Positions 18,892 to 27,755 of a stretch of 48,197 nucleotides of DNA are shown here, in pieces. Made by a program: the position numbers and the translations under genes. Position 1 is the first letter of the stretch, and each line of letters begins with the position of its first letter. Source of the DNA: Amycolatopsis keratiniphila subsp. keratiniphila (GTDB taxonomy: Bacteria > Actinomycetota > Actinomycetes > Mycobacteriales > Pseudonocardiaceae). The notes beneath the pieces are model-generated. The model worked only from the letters and a program-made list of their open reading frames with translations. It was not told the origin of the DNA and searched no databases. The stretch covers positions 246,112 through 294,308 of the forward strand of contig NZ_LQMT02000012.1 in the NCBI RefSeq assembly GCF_001620365.2, written 5' to 3'.

Positions 18892-18946
18892 TGTCATGAA
18901 AGGGTCGTTCAGGACGAAAGATGTCCTGAACGACCCTTTCATGACA
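18892..18946. repeat. TGTCATGAAAGGG hairpin repeat, copy 2
   Basis: Perfect 24-base arms, 18892-18915 and 18923-18946, with loop GAAAGAT. It sits between the convergent SMR and prolyl oligopeptidase genes, eight and two bases from their stops, in the position of a shared terminator. Confidence 0.9.
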
Positions 18947-18948
18947 CG

Positions 18949-20955
18949 TCAGGCGAGCTTCTCCCACAGGAATTCGAACATCAGCGCCCATTTGAACGCC
19001 AGCTGCTCGTTGTCGGCGGCCGCGCCGTGGCCGCCCTCGATGTTCTCGTGGTATCGCACGTCGTGCCCCTGCTCCACCATCCGCGCGACCATCTTGCGGG
19101 CGTGCGCGGGATGCACCCGGTCGTCCCGGGTGGAGGTGACGAACAGGACCGGCGGGTACTCACGGCCGGCGTGGACGTTCTGGTACGGCGAGTACTTCCC
19201 GATGAAGTCCCATTCCGCCGGATCGTCGGGGTCGCCGTACTCGGCCATCCACGACGCGCCCGCGAGGAGCTTGTGATACCGCTTCATGTCCAGTAGCGGC
19301 ACCTGGCTCACGATCGCACCGAAGAGGTGCGGGTAGCGCGTCAGCATGACACCCATCAGCAGCCCGCCGTTGCTGCCGCCCTGGATCCCGAGCCGGGACG
19401 GCTCGCTGATCCCGCGCTCGACGAGGTCGGCGGCGACGGCCGAGAAGTCCTCGTAGACCTTGTACCGCTTGGCTTTCGTCACCGACGTGTGCCAGTCCGG
19501 CCCGTATTCGCCGCCACCGCGGATGTTCGCGACGACGTAGGTGCCGCCCCGCGCGAGCCAGCCGCGGCCGATGACTCCGCTGTAGCCGGGGGTCAGTGAG
19601 ACCTCGAAGCCGCCGTAGCCGGTCAGCAGCGTCGGGCCGCCTTCGGCACCGGAGGGGCGTACGACGAAGTACGGGATCTTCGTGCCGTCTTCGGACGTCG
19701 CGAAGTACTGCGAGACGGTCATTTCTTCGCTGTCGAAGAACGACGGAGCGCGCTTGAGAACCTCGACGTCACCGCCGACGTGCCCGTAGCTCAGCGTCGA
19801 CGGCTGGGTGTAACCGCTGGAGTCGAGCAGGTATTCGTCGCTGACGTCGGGGTCGGTGCCGGTGATCTGGGCGGTGCCCAGTTCGGGGGCGCCGGCGAGC
19901 GGCCGCGAGGTCCAGCCGTCGGACGGCGTGAGCACACGCAGTTCCGTCCGGACGTCGGACAGCGTGGAGAGCAGCAGGTGGTTGTGCGTCCACACCCAGT
20001 ACTCCAGCGACGTGTGCGCGTCCGGGGTGAAGAGGGTCGTGAAGGTGCGCTCGCCCGCCATGAACGCGTCGAAACCGGAGGCGAGCAGGGTGCCGGAGGG
20101 GTACGTCGTGCCTTCGACGGTCCAGTCCGAGCGAAGCCGGATCAGCAGCCACTCGCGGTGCGAGGACGTCTGGGCGTCTTCGGGGACCTCGATGCGGTCG
20201 AGACCGGCGGCCGTCCGGACGTACCTTTCCGTGCGGTAGAAGTCGATCGACCGGTAGACGAAGTCGCGTTCCCAGCCCTCGGTCGGGTCGTGGTGCGCGG
20301 ACACCGAGACGTCGTCCGGTTTGCCCTCGAAGACCACCGTCGCCTCTTCGAGCGGCGTGCCGCGGCGCCATTCCTTCGCCAGCCTCGGATAGCCCGAACT
20401 GGTCAGCGTCCCCGGACCGAAATCGGTGCCGATGTACACGCGGTCCTGGTCGATCCAGCCGATCCTGGTCTTGGCCTCGGGGACGTAGAACCCGTCGTCG
20501 ACGAAACGGCGCTCGTCGAGGTCGTACTCGCGGACGACGGTCGCGTCGGCGCCCCCGCGCGACAGCTCGACCAGCGCGCGGTGATACCCCGGACGGAGGA
20601 CGGCCGCGCCCTGCCACACCCAGTTCTCGCCGTCGGCCTCGGCCAGGGCGTCGACGTCGAGCAGCAGTTCCCACTCCGGCGTGTCGAGCCGGTACTGCTC
20701 CAGGGTGGTGCGGCGCCACAGGCCGCGAGGGTTGGCCGAGTCCTGCCAGAAGTTGTACAGGTACTCGCCGCGGCGGCGGACGTACGGGATGCGGTCGTCG
20801 GCGTCGAGGACCTCGCGGACCTCGTCGCGGATCCCGGCGAACCGCTCACCGCCTGCCAGTTCCGCCAGCGCCTCGGCGTTGCGGGCTCGCACCCAGTCCA
20901 GCGGTTCGTCGCCGGTCACGTCTTCCAACCACAGGTACGGGTCCTCGTCACTCAT
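18949..20955 (-). CDS. Prolyl oligopeptidase family serine peptidase (S9A)
   Basis: A 668-residue cytoplasmic S9A peptidase that cleaves oligopeptides after proline. The beta-propeller part spans about 70-410. The alpha/beta-hydrolase domain has nucleophile Ser528 in QGGSNGGLL, the acid in TSTRDDRVHP, and the catalytic His in EGGHGAAAD near the C-terminus. The N-terminal DPYLWLEDVTGDEPLDWV is the family signature. The start is ATG 20955; the longer upstream frame runs into the divergent promoter region. There is no signal peptide. It is a stand-alone gene ending at hairpin copy 2. Confidence 0.94.
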   Translation of the reverse strand: MSDEDPYLWLEDVTGDEPLDWVRARNAEALAELAGGERFAGIRDEVREVLDADDRIPYVRRRGEYLYNFWQDSANPRGLWRRTTLEQYRLDTPEWELLLDVDALAEADGENWVWQGAAVLRPGYHRALVELSRGGADATVVREYDLDERRFVDDGFYVPEAKTRIGWIDQDRVYIGTDFGPGTLTSSGYPRLAKEWRRGTPLEEATVVFEGKPDDVSVSAHHDPTEGWERDFVYRSIDFYRTERYVRTAAGLDRIEVPEDAQTSSHREWLLIRLRSDWTVEGTTYPSGTLLASGFDAFMAGERTFTTLFTPDAHTSLEYWVWTHNHLLLSTLSDVRTELRVLTPSDGWTSRPLAGAPELGTAQITGTDPDVSDEYLLDSSGYTQPSTLSYGHVGGDVEVLKRAPSFFDSEEMTVSQYFATSEDGTKIPYFVVRPSGAEGGPTLLTGYGGFEVSLTPGYSGVIGRGWLARGGTYVVANIRGGGEYGPDWHTSVTKAKRYKVYEDFSAVAADLVERGISEPSRLGIQGGSNGGLLMGVMLTRYPHLFGAIVSQVPLLDMKRYHKLLAGASWMAEYGDPDDPAEWDFIGKYSPYQNVHAGREYPPVLFVTSTRDDRVHPAHARKMVARMVEQGHDVRYHENIEGGHGAAADNEQLAFKWALMFEFLWEKLA

Positions 20956-21040
20956 GCCCACAGTCTCGCCGGGCACTCCGTCCCGGCGCCACCAGGTGTG
21001 GCATTCCGTATGCTGTTGGCTCGCACGTTTGGGGGACACC

Positions 21041-21961
21041 ATGACCGGCACCGACGAGGTACCCAGACCGTTCGCGCCTTCGCCGCCTCGCCGGAACCCC
21101 GGGGCGGCCGTGGTCGGTGTGCTCATCGTCGCCGCCTTGACCACCACCGGGATGGCGATGGCGGGCGGACCGCGGCAGATCGACGGCCAGGCACTCCCGG
21201 CGTCCGGCGCGTACGCCTCCGAAGGGGCCAAAGCGCCCGCCGGGAACGCGAAACCCGCGCCGAAGGAGGTGCGGGAGCTGGAGACGAACCCGCTGCTGGC
21301 GGAGGGGATCGCACTCGGCGCCGTCACCTGCCGCCTGCCCGCGATCAGCCGCGAACCCGCGAAACTGGAGACGTACTACAAGACCTTGGTGTCCTGCCTC
21401 GCCGAATCCTGGAAACCCGCCTTGGAACAGGCGAACGAGCCCACGCTGACGGCGACCGTGCAGGTGACGCTGCCCGAGACCAGCGCGTGCGGGAAGGCGC
21501 CGAGCGAGAACGAGGCCGTCGCCTACTACTGCGGCGGCGACACGACGATCTACGCGCCGACCGAGTGGATGCTGGGCGACGCGGGCCTCGAACGGTCTCG
21601 TCACCTCGCGACGATGGCCCACGAGTACGGGCACCACGTCCAGCGGTCCAGCGGGATCCTGTCGGCGGCCGCGGAGAAGATGTCGTCGCCGGGTGAGGAC
21701 AGCCCGGCCGACAAGGAACTGGTCCGCCGCATCGAACTGCAGGCGAACTGTTTCGGCGCGCTCGCCCTAGCGGCCGCCGCCGGGCGCGGCTCGATCAGCA
21801 AGTCGCTGGCCAACGCGGCCCTCGACGACTACGGCCGCGCCGACGACAGCGACACCCACGGCAGCCGTCGCAACCAGCTGAAATGGGCGAAGGCCGGGTT
21901 CTCCGGGAAGACGACGTCGGCGTGCAACACCTGGGCGGCGCCTGCCTCGGACGTCAAATGA
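21041..21961 (+). CDS. Membrane-anchored neutral zinc metallopeptidase (YpfJ-like)
   Basis: A 306-residue protein with a short cytoplasmic N-terminus, one membrane helix at about 25-45 (AAVVGVLIVAALTTTGMAMA), and an extracellular domain. The zinc motif HEYGHH (HExxH) lies near residue 192, and a downstream ELQANC supplies the third ligand in the YpfJ family. Physiological substrates are unknown. The ATG is preceded by GGGGGA; a possible -10 TATGCT is at 21009-21014. Its stop overlaps the ATG of the next gene (ATGA), so it is coupled to the TPR protein. Confidence 0.85.
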   Translation: MTGTDEVPRPFAPSPPRRNPGAAVVGVLIVAALTTTGMAMAGGPRQIDGQALPASGAYASEGAKAPAGNAKPAPKEVRELETNPLLAEGIALGAVTCRLPAISREPAKLETYYKTLVSCLAESWKPALEQANEPTLTATVQVTLPETSACGKAPSENEAVAYYCGGDTTIYAPTEWMLGDAGLERSRHLATMAHEYGHHVQRSSGILSAAAEKMSSPGEDSPADKELVRRIELQANCFGALALAAAAGRGSISKSLANAALDDYGRADDSDTHGSRRNQLKWAKAGFSGKTTSACNTWAAPASDVK

Positions 21962-22458
21962 CCGACGAGGTGATGGCCGAGATCAATACCGGCCTCCAGC
22001 TGCACATCTCCGGCGACCGGGCAGGCGCGCGCGAGAAGTTCGCGGCGTTGTGGGAACGGATCGGCGAGGACGGCGACCCGCTGCACCGGTGCGCGCTCGC
22101 CCACTACATGGCCGACGTCCAGGACGATCCGGCCGACGAACTCGCCTGGGATCTCCGCGCGCTCGCCGCGGCCGATTCCCTCACCGACGAACGCGCCAAG
22201 GAGTACCACGCGACGCTCGCCGTGCGCGGGTTCTACCCCTCGCTGCACCTCAACCTCGCCGAGGACTACCGCAAACTCGGCGATCACGAGTCCGCGAAGA
22301 AGCACTGGGAGATCGGGCGGGGGGCACTCGGCGCGCTCGGCGACGACCCCTACGGCCTCGGGATCATCGAGGCGTACGACGCGCTCGCCGAACGGCTCGG
22401 TCTCGAACCGGACTCTCCGGACTTTCGCGCTCGGCGGCGAGGCCATAACCTGGAGTGA
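21958..22458 (+). CDS. TPR-repeat-like soluble protein
   Basis: A 166-residue helical protein with TPR-like features: ISGDRAGAREKFAALWERIG at about 17-36 and LNLAEDYRKLGDHESAKKHW at about 100-119. Such repeats bind partner proteins. The partner may be the metallopeptidase encoded just upstream, with which it shares an ATGA overlap, but this is inferred from position only. Starting upstream at 21883 would put it inside the peptidase gene and is rejected. Confidence 0.75.
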   Translation: MTDEVMAEINTGLQLHISGDRAGAREKFAALWERIGEDGDPLHRCALAHYMADVQDDPADELAWDLRALAAADSLTDERAKEYHATLAVRGFYPSLHLNLAEDYRKLGDHESAKKHWEIGRGALGALGDDPYGLGIIEAYDALAERLGLEPDSPDFRARRRGHNLE

Positions 22459-22487
22459 CTCAGGTCACCCATCCGGGAGGAGCGCGT

Positions 22488-22919
22488 ATGCGGATTTCCG
22501 ATCTGTTGCGGAACAAGGGGGCGGCCGTCGCGACCGTCTCGCCGGAGACGAACGTAACCGAACTGCTCGAGAGACTGGCGGAGCACAACGTCGGCGCCTT
22601 GGTGGTGGTCGACCCCGAGGGCGGGATCGTCGGGATCGTCTCCGAACGGGACGTGGTGCGACGGCTCAACGAGCGCGGGCCCCAGCTGCTCGACGGATCG
22701 GTGTCCGCGATCATGACCAAGATGGTCGCGAGCTGCACCCCCGAGGACTCGGTGGACCAGCTGTCGGTCCTGATGACCGAACGCCGCATCCGGCACGTCC
22801 CGGTGGTGGTGGACGGCAGGCTCGCGGGGATCGTGAGCATCGGCGACGTCGTGAAGACCCGGATGGAACAGCTGGAGAAGAGTCAGGAACAGCTGGAGGC
22901 GTACATCTCGCAGGGCTGA
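22488..22919 (+). CDS. CBS-domain pair protein
   Basis: A 143-residue protein made of two CBS domains (about 8-60 and 72-130). Conserved stretches are NVGALVVVDPEGGIVGIVSERDV and RRIRHVPVVVDGRLAGIVSIGDVV. Stand-alone CBS pairs bind adenosine nucleotides and act as energy or NAD sensors. It ends in a charged helix (KTRMEQLEKSQEQLEAY). ATG 22488 follows GGGAGGAG. A -10-like TAACCT at 22446-22451 overlaps the end of the TPR gene, so it may have its own promoter. Hairpin copy 3 follows. Confidence 0.9.
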   Translation: MRISDLLRNKGAAVATVSPETNVTELLERLAEHNVGALVVVDPEGGIVGIVSERDVVRRLNERGPQLLDGSVSAIMTKMVASCTPEDSVDQLSVLMTERRIRHVPVVVDGRLAGIVSIGDVVKTRMEQLEKSQEQLEAYISQG

Positions 22920-22934
22920 TCCCGGTCCGCCAAA

Positions 22935-22989
22935 TGTCATGAAAGGGTCGTTCAGGACGGAAGATGTCCTGAACGACCCTTTCATGACA
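22935..22989. repeat. TGTCATGAAAGGG hairpin repeat, copy 3
   Basis: Perfect 24-base arms, 22935-22958 and 22966-22989, with loop GGAAGAT. The arms are identical to those of copy 2. It lies between the convergent CBS and DUF4139 genes. Confidence 0.9.
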
Positions 22990-23000
22990 TCCGGAGGCGG

Positions 23001-24566
23001 CTACTCGCGCCACCCCGACAGCTCGACCCCCTTCGCGACGTCCACCCGGTACCCGAGCGTCACAACGCCCTTCGCGCCCGAAGCGAGCGTCAGCCGCCAG
23101 GTGAACTCGCCCAGCTCGGTCCGCTCCACCGGCTCCGGCGTGGTGCGCACGTCCCGGACGGTGATCGCGTCGTCCCGGGAGACCGGCGCCTGGTCCAACA
23201 CGGTCACGACGGCTTCGCGCGGACTGTGGTTGACGATCGTCGTGGTGTAGGCGGCTTCCCGCTTGCGCACGCCGGACAGCGTCGCCTTGCTCGCCGTGCG
23301 GTGCGTGAGCTCGCGCTCGATCCGGATCCGGTCGTCCACGCCGAGGGCGAGTTCGAGTTCCTCGCCCGGCGCCCAGACGTCCAGCCGCGTGGTGCCGACG
23401 AACTCCGTCTCGTGGAACACCGACGCCTTCCCCGGCCGCAGTGTGTGCTCCGAAGTGTTGACCACGGTCGCCCGCAGGAACGCCTCCGGGGACACCGCCG
23501 GAGCGGTGACGTAGCCCAGTTTCGCCGTCAGCTCCAGCTGCGCGAGCGTCGTGCGGTGGCCCTGCGCTCCCGACGGCACCGCCACCGGGCGGCCCGGCCG
23601 GTAGGTGACCGCGGTGGTGCCCTGTTCGACGGACGCGGTCCGCACGGCCATCGCCGGAGCGGCCGGGGCAGGCAGGCCCGCCGCCTCCGGCATCCCGCCA
23701 CCCGCGGGTGCCGCGCTGCCGTACGCCGCGCGCGCCATCAGCGGCTGGACCGGACGCACGCGGTCGAGGAACCAGGGTTCGAGTTCCGGTACCTCGACGG
23801 TGTTCGCCGGCCGCGCGGTCGAGAGGGCCAGTTCGCATTCCGGCCAGTCCTCGCCGGTGTGCTGGGTGATCCGCCCGTACCAGGTCAGCGAGACGTCCTC
23901 GCCGCGGACACGCACGTCGTAGCCTGGTTCCCAGCTCGCGTTCGCGACCACATAGGACAGTTCGAGGCCGATCTCCGCGCCGTCCTCCCCGGGCTCCAGC
24001 TCGACCGTGACCGTCGCGCTGTCCACTTCGGACGCCCCTCGTTTCGTCTCGATCTCGCGGTCCAGGGCCTTGAGGTCGTCACGGAGCCGGGCGAGGCGGA
24101 TGCCGAGTTCGCGGCGCTTGCCCAGCGCCTCGGCCAGTTGCGCGCCGAGCGCGTCGGTGACCTCGGCGACGCGGGGCGGCTCCGCCGTGCCCGCCGCGAG
24201 CGCTTTCGCGAAACTCCTGCCGCTGCGCGTCGCCAGGCCGGTCAGCAGGTCGACCTTCGCCGTCTCGGCGGAGACCGCGTCCGCGACCTCGTCGATCACC
24301 GCCTGATCGGCCTTGCGCTGTTCGGCCAGCGCGCGCAGTGAAGCGTCCGCCGGCGCGGGATGGCGCTCGACGGCGACGTCGACCCCGGCGATGACCGCCG
24401 GACCTGAACCGGTGACGCGGACCGAATCCGTGTCCAGGTTCCACGGCAGGCCCGCGAAGGCGAAACGCGTTTCCCCGTCGAGGGCCGCCGAAGCCCGCCT
24501 CGTGATCCGGGCGTGGTGCGGGTAGACGGTGACGGCGACGATCGGTGCTTCCAGGGTGCTCGGCAT
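23001..24566 (-). CDS. DUF4139 / mucoidy inhibitor MuiA-like protein
   Basis: A 521-residue cytoplasmic protein of the MuiA family. The N-terminal DUF4140 (about 10-105) begins with VTVYPHHARITRRA. A coiled-coil follows (about 120-175, LGKRRELGIRLARLRDDLKA), then the DUF4139 beta-rich domain (about 190-515) starting at YVVANASWEPGYDVR. An Ala/Pro/Gly-rich insert around 285-305 splits the domain. No biochemical role is established in actinobacteria. It stands alone and points away from the Xaa-Pro peptidase. Confidence 0.87.
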   Translation of the reverse strand: MPSTLEAPIVAVTVYPHHARITRRASAALDGETRFAFAGLPWNLDTDSVRVTGSGPAVIAGVDVAVERHPAPADASLRALAEQRKADQAVIDEVADAVSAETAKVDLLTGLATRSGRSFAKALAAGTAEPPRVAEVTDALGAQLAEALGKRRELGIRLARLRDDLKALDREIETKRGASEVDSATVTVELEPGEDGAEIGLELSYVVANASWEPGYDVRVRGEDVSLTWYGRITQHTGEDWPECELALSTARPANTVEVPELEPWFLDRVRPVQPLMARAAYGSAAPAGGGMPEAAGLPAPAAPAMAVRTASVEQGTTAVTYRPGRPVAVPSGAQGHRTTLAQLELTAKLGYVTAPAVSPEAFLRATVVNTSEHTLRPGKASVFHETEFVGTTRLDVWAPGEELELALGVDDRIRIERELTHRTASKATLSGVRKREAAYTTTIVNHSPREAVVTVLDQAPVSRDDAITVRDVRTTPEPVERTELGEFTWRLTLASGAKGVVTLGYRVDVAKGVELSGWRE

Positions 24567-24649
24567 GCCTCCGACGTTAGTCTCTTGACACCCGTTCGGG
24601 TGGCCGGAAGCCTCAGCTTCGTCTTGCCCACCAGCCTTTTGGGGGTCTT

Positions 24650-26461
24650 GTGAGAGTCGCCAGGCTCGCCGCCCTGTTCACCGCCGTCCTGGTCCTTCCG
24701 GCGACGGCGTTGCCCGCCCAAGCCGACGCGCCGCCGGCGCCGGTCTTCAAGGACGGCCAAGCCCAGCCGGTGTTCGATCCGGCGGACGTCATCCGGGAGA
24801 ACGTCTGGGTCACCGCGCCGGTCGACAGTGACCACGACGGCAAGGACGACCTCGTGCACGCGGAGGTCGTGCGGCCCCGCGCGACGCAACAGGGCATGAA
24901 GGTCCCGGTCGTCTACCAGGCCAGCCCCTACTACGCGGGTGGCAACGACGTCGCGAACCACAACGTCGACGTGGAGCTGTACGTGCCCGGCGCGAAGCGC
25001 GCCCCGGCGGGACCGCGGATCGCGACGAAGACCGTCGGCCCCAACGCGGCCCCGATCAGCTGGCGTTACCAGGACTACTTCACCGCCCGCGGGTTCGCCG
25101 TGGTGTACGGGGAGTCGCTCGGCAGCGGTCAGTCCACCGGCTGCCCGAGCACCGGCGACGTCAACGAGACCATCGGCGCGAAGTCCATTGTGGACTGGCT
25201 GAACGGCCGCGCGACGGCGCGCGACGCGGCGGGCAAGGCCGCGGTCGCGGACTGGAGCACCGGCAAGACCGGCATGACGGGCGTCTCCTACAACGGCACG
25301 CTGCCCAACGCGGTGGCCAGCACCGGGGTCGAGGGGCTGGAGACGATCGTCCCGATCGCGGCGATCTCCAGCTGGTACGACTACTACCGCAACGACGGCG
25401 CCGTCGTCGCGGCCGGCGGTTTCCAGGGCGAGGACGCCGACGTGCTCGCGGACTACGTCTACACGCGCCAGGACCGCGCCGTCTGCCGCCCGCTGATCGA
25501 CCGGATCGGGGTGGACCAGGACCGGGTGACCGGTGACTACAGCCGCTTCTGGGACGTGCGGAACTACCGCAACGACGTGAACAAGGTGCGGGCCTCGGTG
25601 CTCGTGGTGCACGGCCTCGGCGACTGGAACGTCAAGACCGACCAGGGCACCCGCTGGTACGAAATGCTCAAGGCGCGCGGGGTCGAGCACAAGATCTGGC
25701 TGCACCAGGCCGGGCACGCCGACCCGTACAGCCTCCGCCGCGACGTCTGGCTCGCCACGCTGAACAAGTGGATGTCGCACTACCTCTACGGCATCGACAA
25801 CGGCATCGAGCGCGAGCCGAAGGCCACCATCCAGCGTGAGGACAAGTCGTGGGTGGACGAGCCGGAGTGGCCGCTGCCCGGCACCCAGGACGTCAAGCTC
25901 TACCCGTGGCCCGGCGGTTCTTCGAAGGGCAAGCTCGACACGCGTAACCCCGTCCCGGGCAAGGCCGCCGTCGAGACGCTGGCGGACGACGCGAGCAAGA
26001 CGATCGAACAGCTGGCGGCCGCCGCGTCGTCGGGCAACCGCCTGCTGTACTCGACCACCGCGGCGAAGCAGCCCGTGCGGCTTTCCGGAACCGTGAAGAC
26101 CGACCTGTCGCTGTCCTTCGACAAGCCGGCCGCGAACGTGACCGCCGTGCTCCTCGACCGCGCTCCGGACGGGACGGCGAAGGTGATCACCCGGGGCTGG
26201 ACCGACCCGCAGAACCGGCGCGACCCCGCCCGCACCGACCCGATCACCCCCGGGGAGAACTACAAGGTCGAGGTGGAACTGGTCGCGAAGGACTACCTGC
26301 TCGCGGCCGGGCACAAGATCGAGTTCCTGGTGGCGTCCAGCGACCACGACTACACGCTCCGCCCGAAGCCGGGCGCCGGTGTCTCGGTCGAACTGAACCG
26401 CACTTCGCTGGTGTTGCCGGTGGCGGGCGGCAAGCCCGCGCTGCGTGCCGCCTTCGGCTGA
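24650..26461 (+). CDS. Secreted Xaa-Pro dipeptidyl-peptidase (S15 family)
   Basis: A 603-residue exported serine peptidase that removes N-terminal X-Pro dipeptides. The signal peptide is residues 1-25 (ending PAQADA). The alpha/beta-hydrolase domain (about 50-370) carries Ser213 in TGVSYNGT, the acid in VHGLGDWNV and the His in QAGHADPY. The C-terminal jelly-roll (about 390-600) is typical of the PepX/CocE superfamily. The start is GTG 24650. It is probably used to digest proline-rich peptides outside the cell. A hairpin repeat follows the stop by 14 bp. Confidence 0.93.
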   Translation: MRVARLAALFTAVLVLPATALPAQADAPPAPVFKDGQAQPVFDPADVIRENVWVTAPVDSDHDGKDDLVHAEVVRPRATQQGMKVPVVYQASPYYAGGNDVANHNVDVELYVPGAKRAPAGPRIATKTVGPNAAPISWRYQDYFTARGFAVVYGESLGSGQSTGCPSTGDVNETIGAKSIVDWLNGRATARDAAGKAAVADWSTGKTGMTGVSYNGTLPNAVASTGVEGLETIVPIAAISSWYDYYRNDGAVVAAGGFQGEDADVLADYVYTRQDRAVCRPLIDRIGVDQDRVTGDYSRFWDVRNYRNDVNKVRASVLVVHGLGDWNVKTDQGTRWYEMLKARGVEHKIWLHQAGHADPYSLRRDVWLATLNKWMSHYLYGIDNGIEREPKATIQREDKSWVDEPEWPLPGTQDVKLYPWPGGSSKGKLDTRNPVPGKAAVETLADDASKTIEQLAAAASSGNRLLYSTTAAKQPVRLSGTVKTDLSLSFDKPAANVTAVLLDRAPDGTAKVITRGWTDPQNRRDPARTDPITPGENYKVEVELVAKDYLLAAGHKIEFLVASSDHDYTLRPKPGAGVSVELNRTSLVLPVAGGKPALRAAFG

Positions 26462-26475
26462 GCGAGGCGACTTCC

Positions 26476-26522
26476 GTGAAGGCCTCCTTCCCTACCCTCA
26501 AGGTAAGGAAGGAGGCCTTCAC
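26476..26522. repeat. GTGAAGGCCTCCTTCC hairpin repeat, copy 1
   Basis: Arms 26476-26496 and 26502-26522 are 21 bases with one mismatch, loop CTCAA. It lies just behind the Xaa-Pro peptidase and is a probable terminator. A second copy is at 48067-48119. Confidence 0.85.
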
Positions 26523-26565
26523 TACGTCGCCGATGTGCCGTTGGCGGCGCTGAGGCTGAGGGCGT

Positions 26566-26618
26566 GTTGCGAAAGCCACTTTCGCAACCTCCAACGTTGC
26601 GAAAGTGGCTTTCGCAAC
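26566..26618. repeat. GTTGCGAAAG double palindrome
   Basis: The perfect 23-base inverted arms 26566-26588 and 26596-26618 are separated by CTCCAAC. Each arm is itself a near-palindrome (GTTGCGAAAG...CTTTCGCAAC), so the DNA can form one long stem or two short ones. A related copy begins at 48181. Confidence 0.85.
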
Positions 26619-26751
26619 GTCACACCGTGGCCATCGACCACCGCCGGAATCCGGTGGGAAAACGCCGACCCGACCTCGGGCTTGTACGGAAAATGTATTT
26701 CCCCCGGCTTTGCTCCGTCCTGTCCGGCTTCCCCACCTGATGGAGGTCTCC

Positions 26752-27606
26752 ATGTCCAGGTTGCGCCGTTTCGCAGTGCTCGCCGCGGCCGCCGTTCTCC
26801 CCGCGCTCGGCCTGACCCTCGCCGGTACGACGCAGGCATCGGCCGCCCCGAACTTCCAGGTCCCCTTCAAATGCGGCGTCACGGTCACGGCGGCGACGTT
26901 CAGCGGGCACAGCCCGGCGAACTCGGTCGACTTCCAGAAGTCGGGGATCACCGGGATGCCGGTGCTGGCGTCGGCGGGCGGCACCGTCACCCGGGTCGCG
27001 AACGAAGGCAGCACGAGCTACGGGCGCTGGGTCGAGATCGACCACGGCGGCGGCTGGCGTACCCGGTACGCCCACCTTTCGACGCAGTCCGTCTCGGTCG
27101 GCCAGGCCGTCAGCCTCGGCAAGCAGATCGGCACGGCCGGCGCGACCGGTGGCGTCACCGGCCCCCACCTGCACTTCGAAGAGCGGCTCAACGGGGTGGC
27201 ACAGAAGGCGGTGCTGAACGGGGTCGCGGTGCCGTACTACGGCCACACGAACTTCACCAGCAAGAACTCGTGCGGCGGCAACCCCTACGAGGCCACCGAG
27301 GTGTGCGGCAGCGGCTTCTCGGTCGTCGACTCCCAGGGCCTCGCGAACGGTTCGGGGACCGCGTACCTGCTGTACAACGCCTCGACCAAGGCCAACTGCG
27401 TCACCACGCTGAAGGCCGTTTCGCTCGGCACCGCTTCGCCGGTTTCGGCGTTCCTCGAGGTGCAGGGCTCGGCTCGTGTGACCGACTCCGGCAGCTTCAC
27501 CTACTACGCCGGGCCGGTGAAGAAGACGGCCGCCTCGACCTGCGTCAAGTGGGGCGGTTCGGTCGGGTCGAACGCCTACGAGAGCCCGTTCGAACACTGC
27601 GACTGA
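26752..27606 (+). CDS. Secreted M23 family metallopeptidase
   Basis: A 284-residue exported protein with a signal peptide (1-32, ending QASAAP). An M23/LytM domain follows (about 40-160) with a zinc ligand pair in SGHSPANSVDF and GPHLHFEE. A C-terminal Cys-containing beta domain (about 170-284) has no recognised family. M23 enzymes cut peptidoglycan cross-bridges. The first zinc motif is less regular than the usual HxGxD, so activity is probable but not certain. ATG 26752 follows GGAGG; ATG 26740 is an alternative. The upstream 290 bp hold two hairpin repeats and a small hairpin at 26638-26657. Confidence 0.85.
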   Translation: MSRLRRFAVLAAAAVLPALGLTLAGTTQASAAPNFQVPFKCGVTVTAATFSGHSPANSVDFQKSGITGMPVLASAGGTVTRVANEGSTSYGRWVEIDHGGGWRTRYAHLSTQSVSVGQAVSLGKQIGTAGATGGVTGPHLHFEERLNGVAQKAVLNGVAVPYYGHTNFTSKNSCGGNPYEATEVCGSGFSVVDSQGLANGSGTAYLLYNASTKANCVTTLKAVSLGTASPVSAFLEVQGSARVTDSGSFTYYAGPVKKTAASTCVKWGGSVGSNAYESPFEHCD

Positions 27607-27676
27607 TCCCGTGGGGCCGGGCACTGTAGGGCAACCCACCGACAGGATCGGCGTCCCTCGATCGGTCCCGCGGCGG

Positions 27677-27704
27677 TTGTCCACAACGGTCCCGGCTGTC
27701 CACA
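27677..27704 (+). promoter_or_regulatory. Two DnaA-like boxes before the DUF4192 gene
   Basis: TTGTCCACA at 27677-27685 is an exact DnaA box and CTGTCCACA at 27696-27704 is a one-base variant on the same strand, 19 bp apart. They lie 52-79 bp before the start codon. The same pair type precedes nrdR. Confidence 0.45.
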
Positions 27705-27755
27705 GATCTGTCCTGCCCCCACCCAGCGGCCCCATTCCCGCCGCAGGGTGGGGGC

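Noticed and set aside
26619..26751. Possible c-di-AMP (ydaO-type) riboswitch upstream of the M23 peptidase
   Set aside because: Such riboswitches often precede cell-wall hydrolases, but the conserved core motifs were not found; only a small hairpin at 26638-26657 is present.
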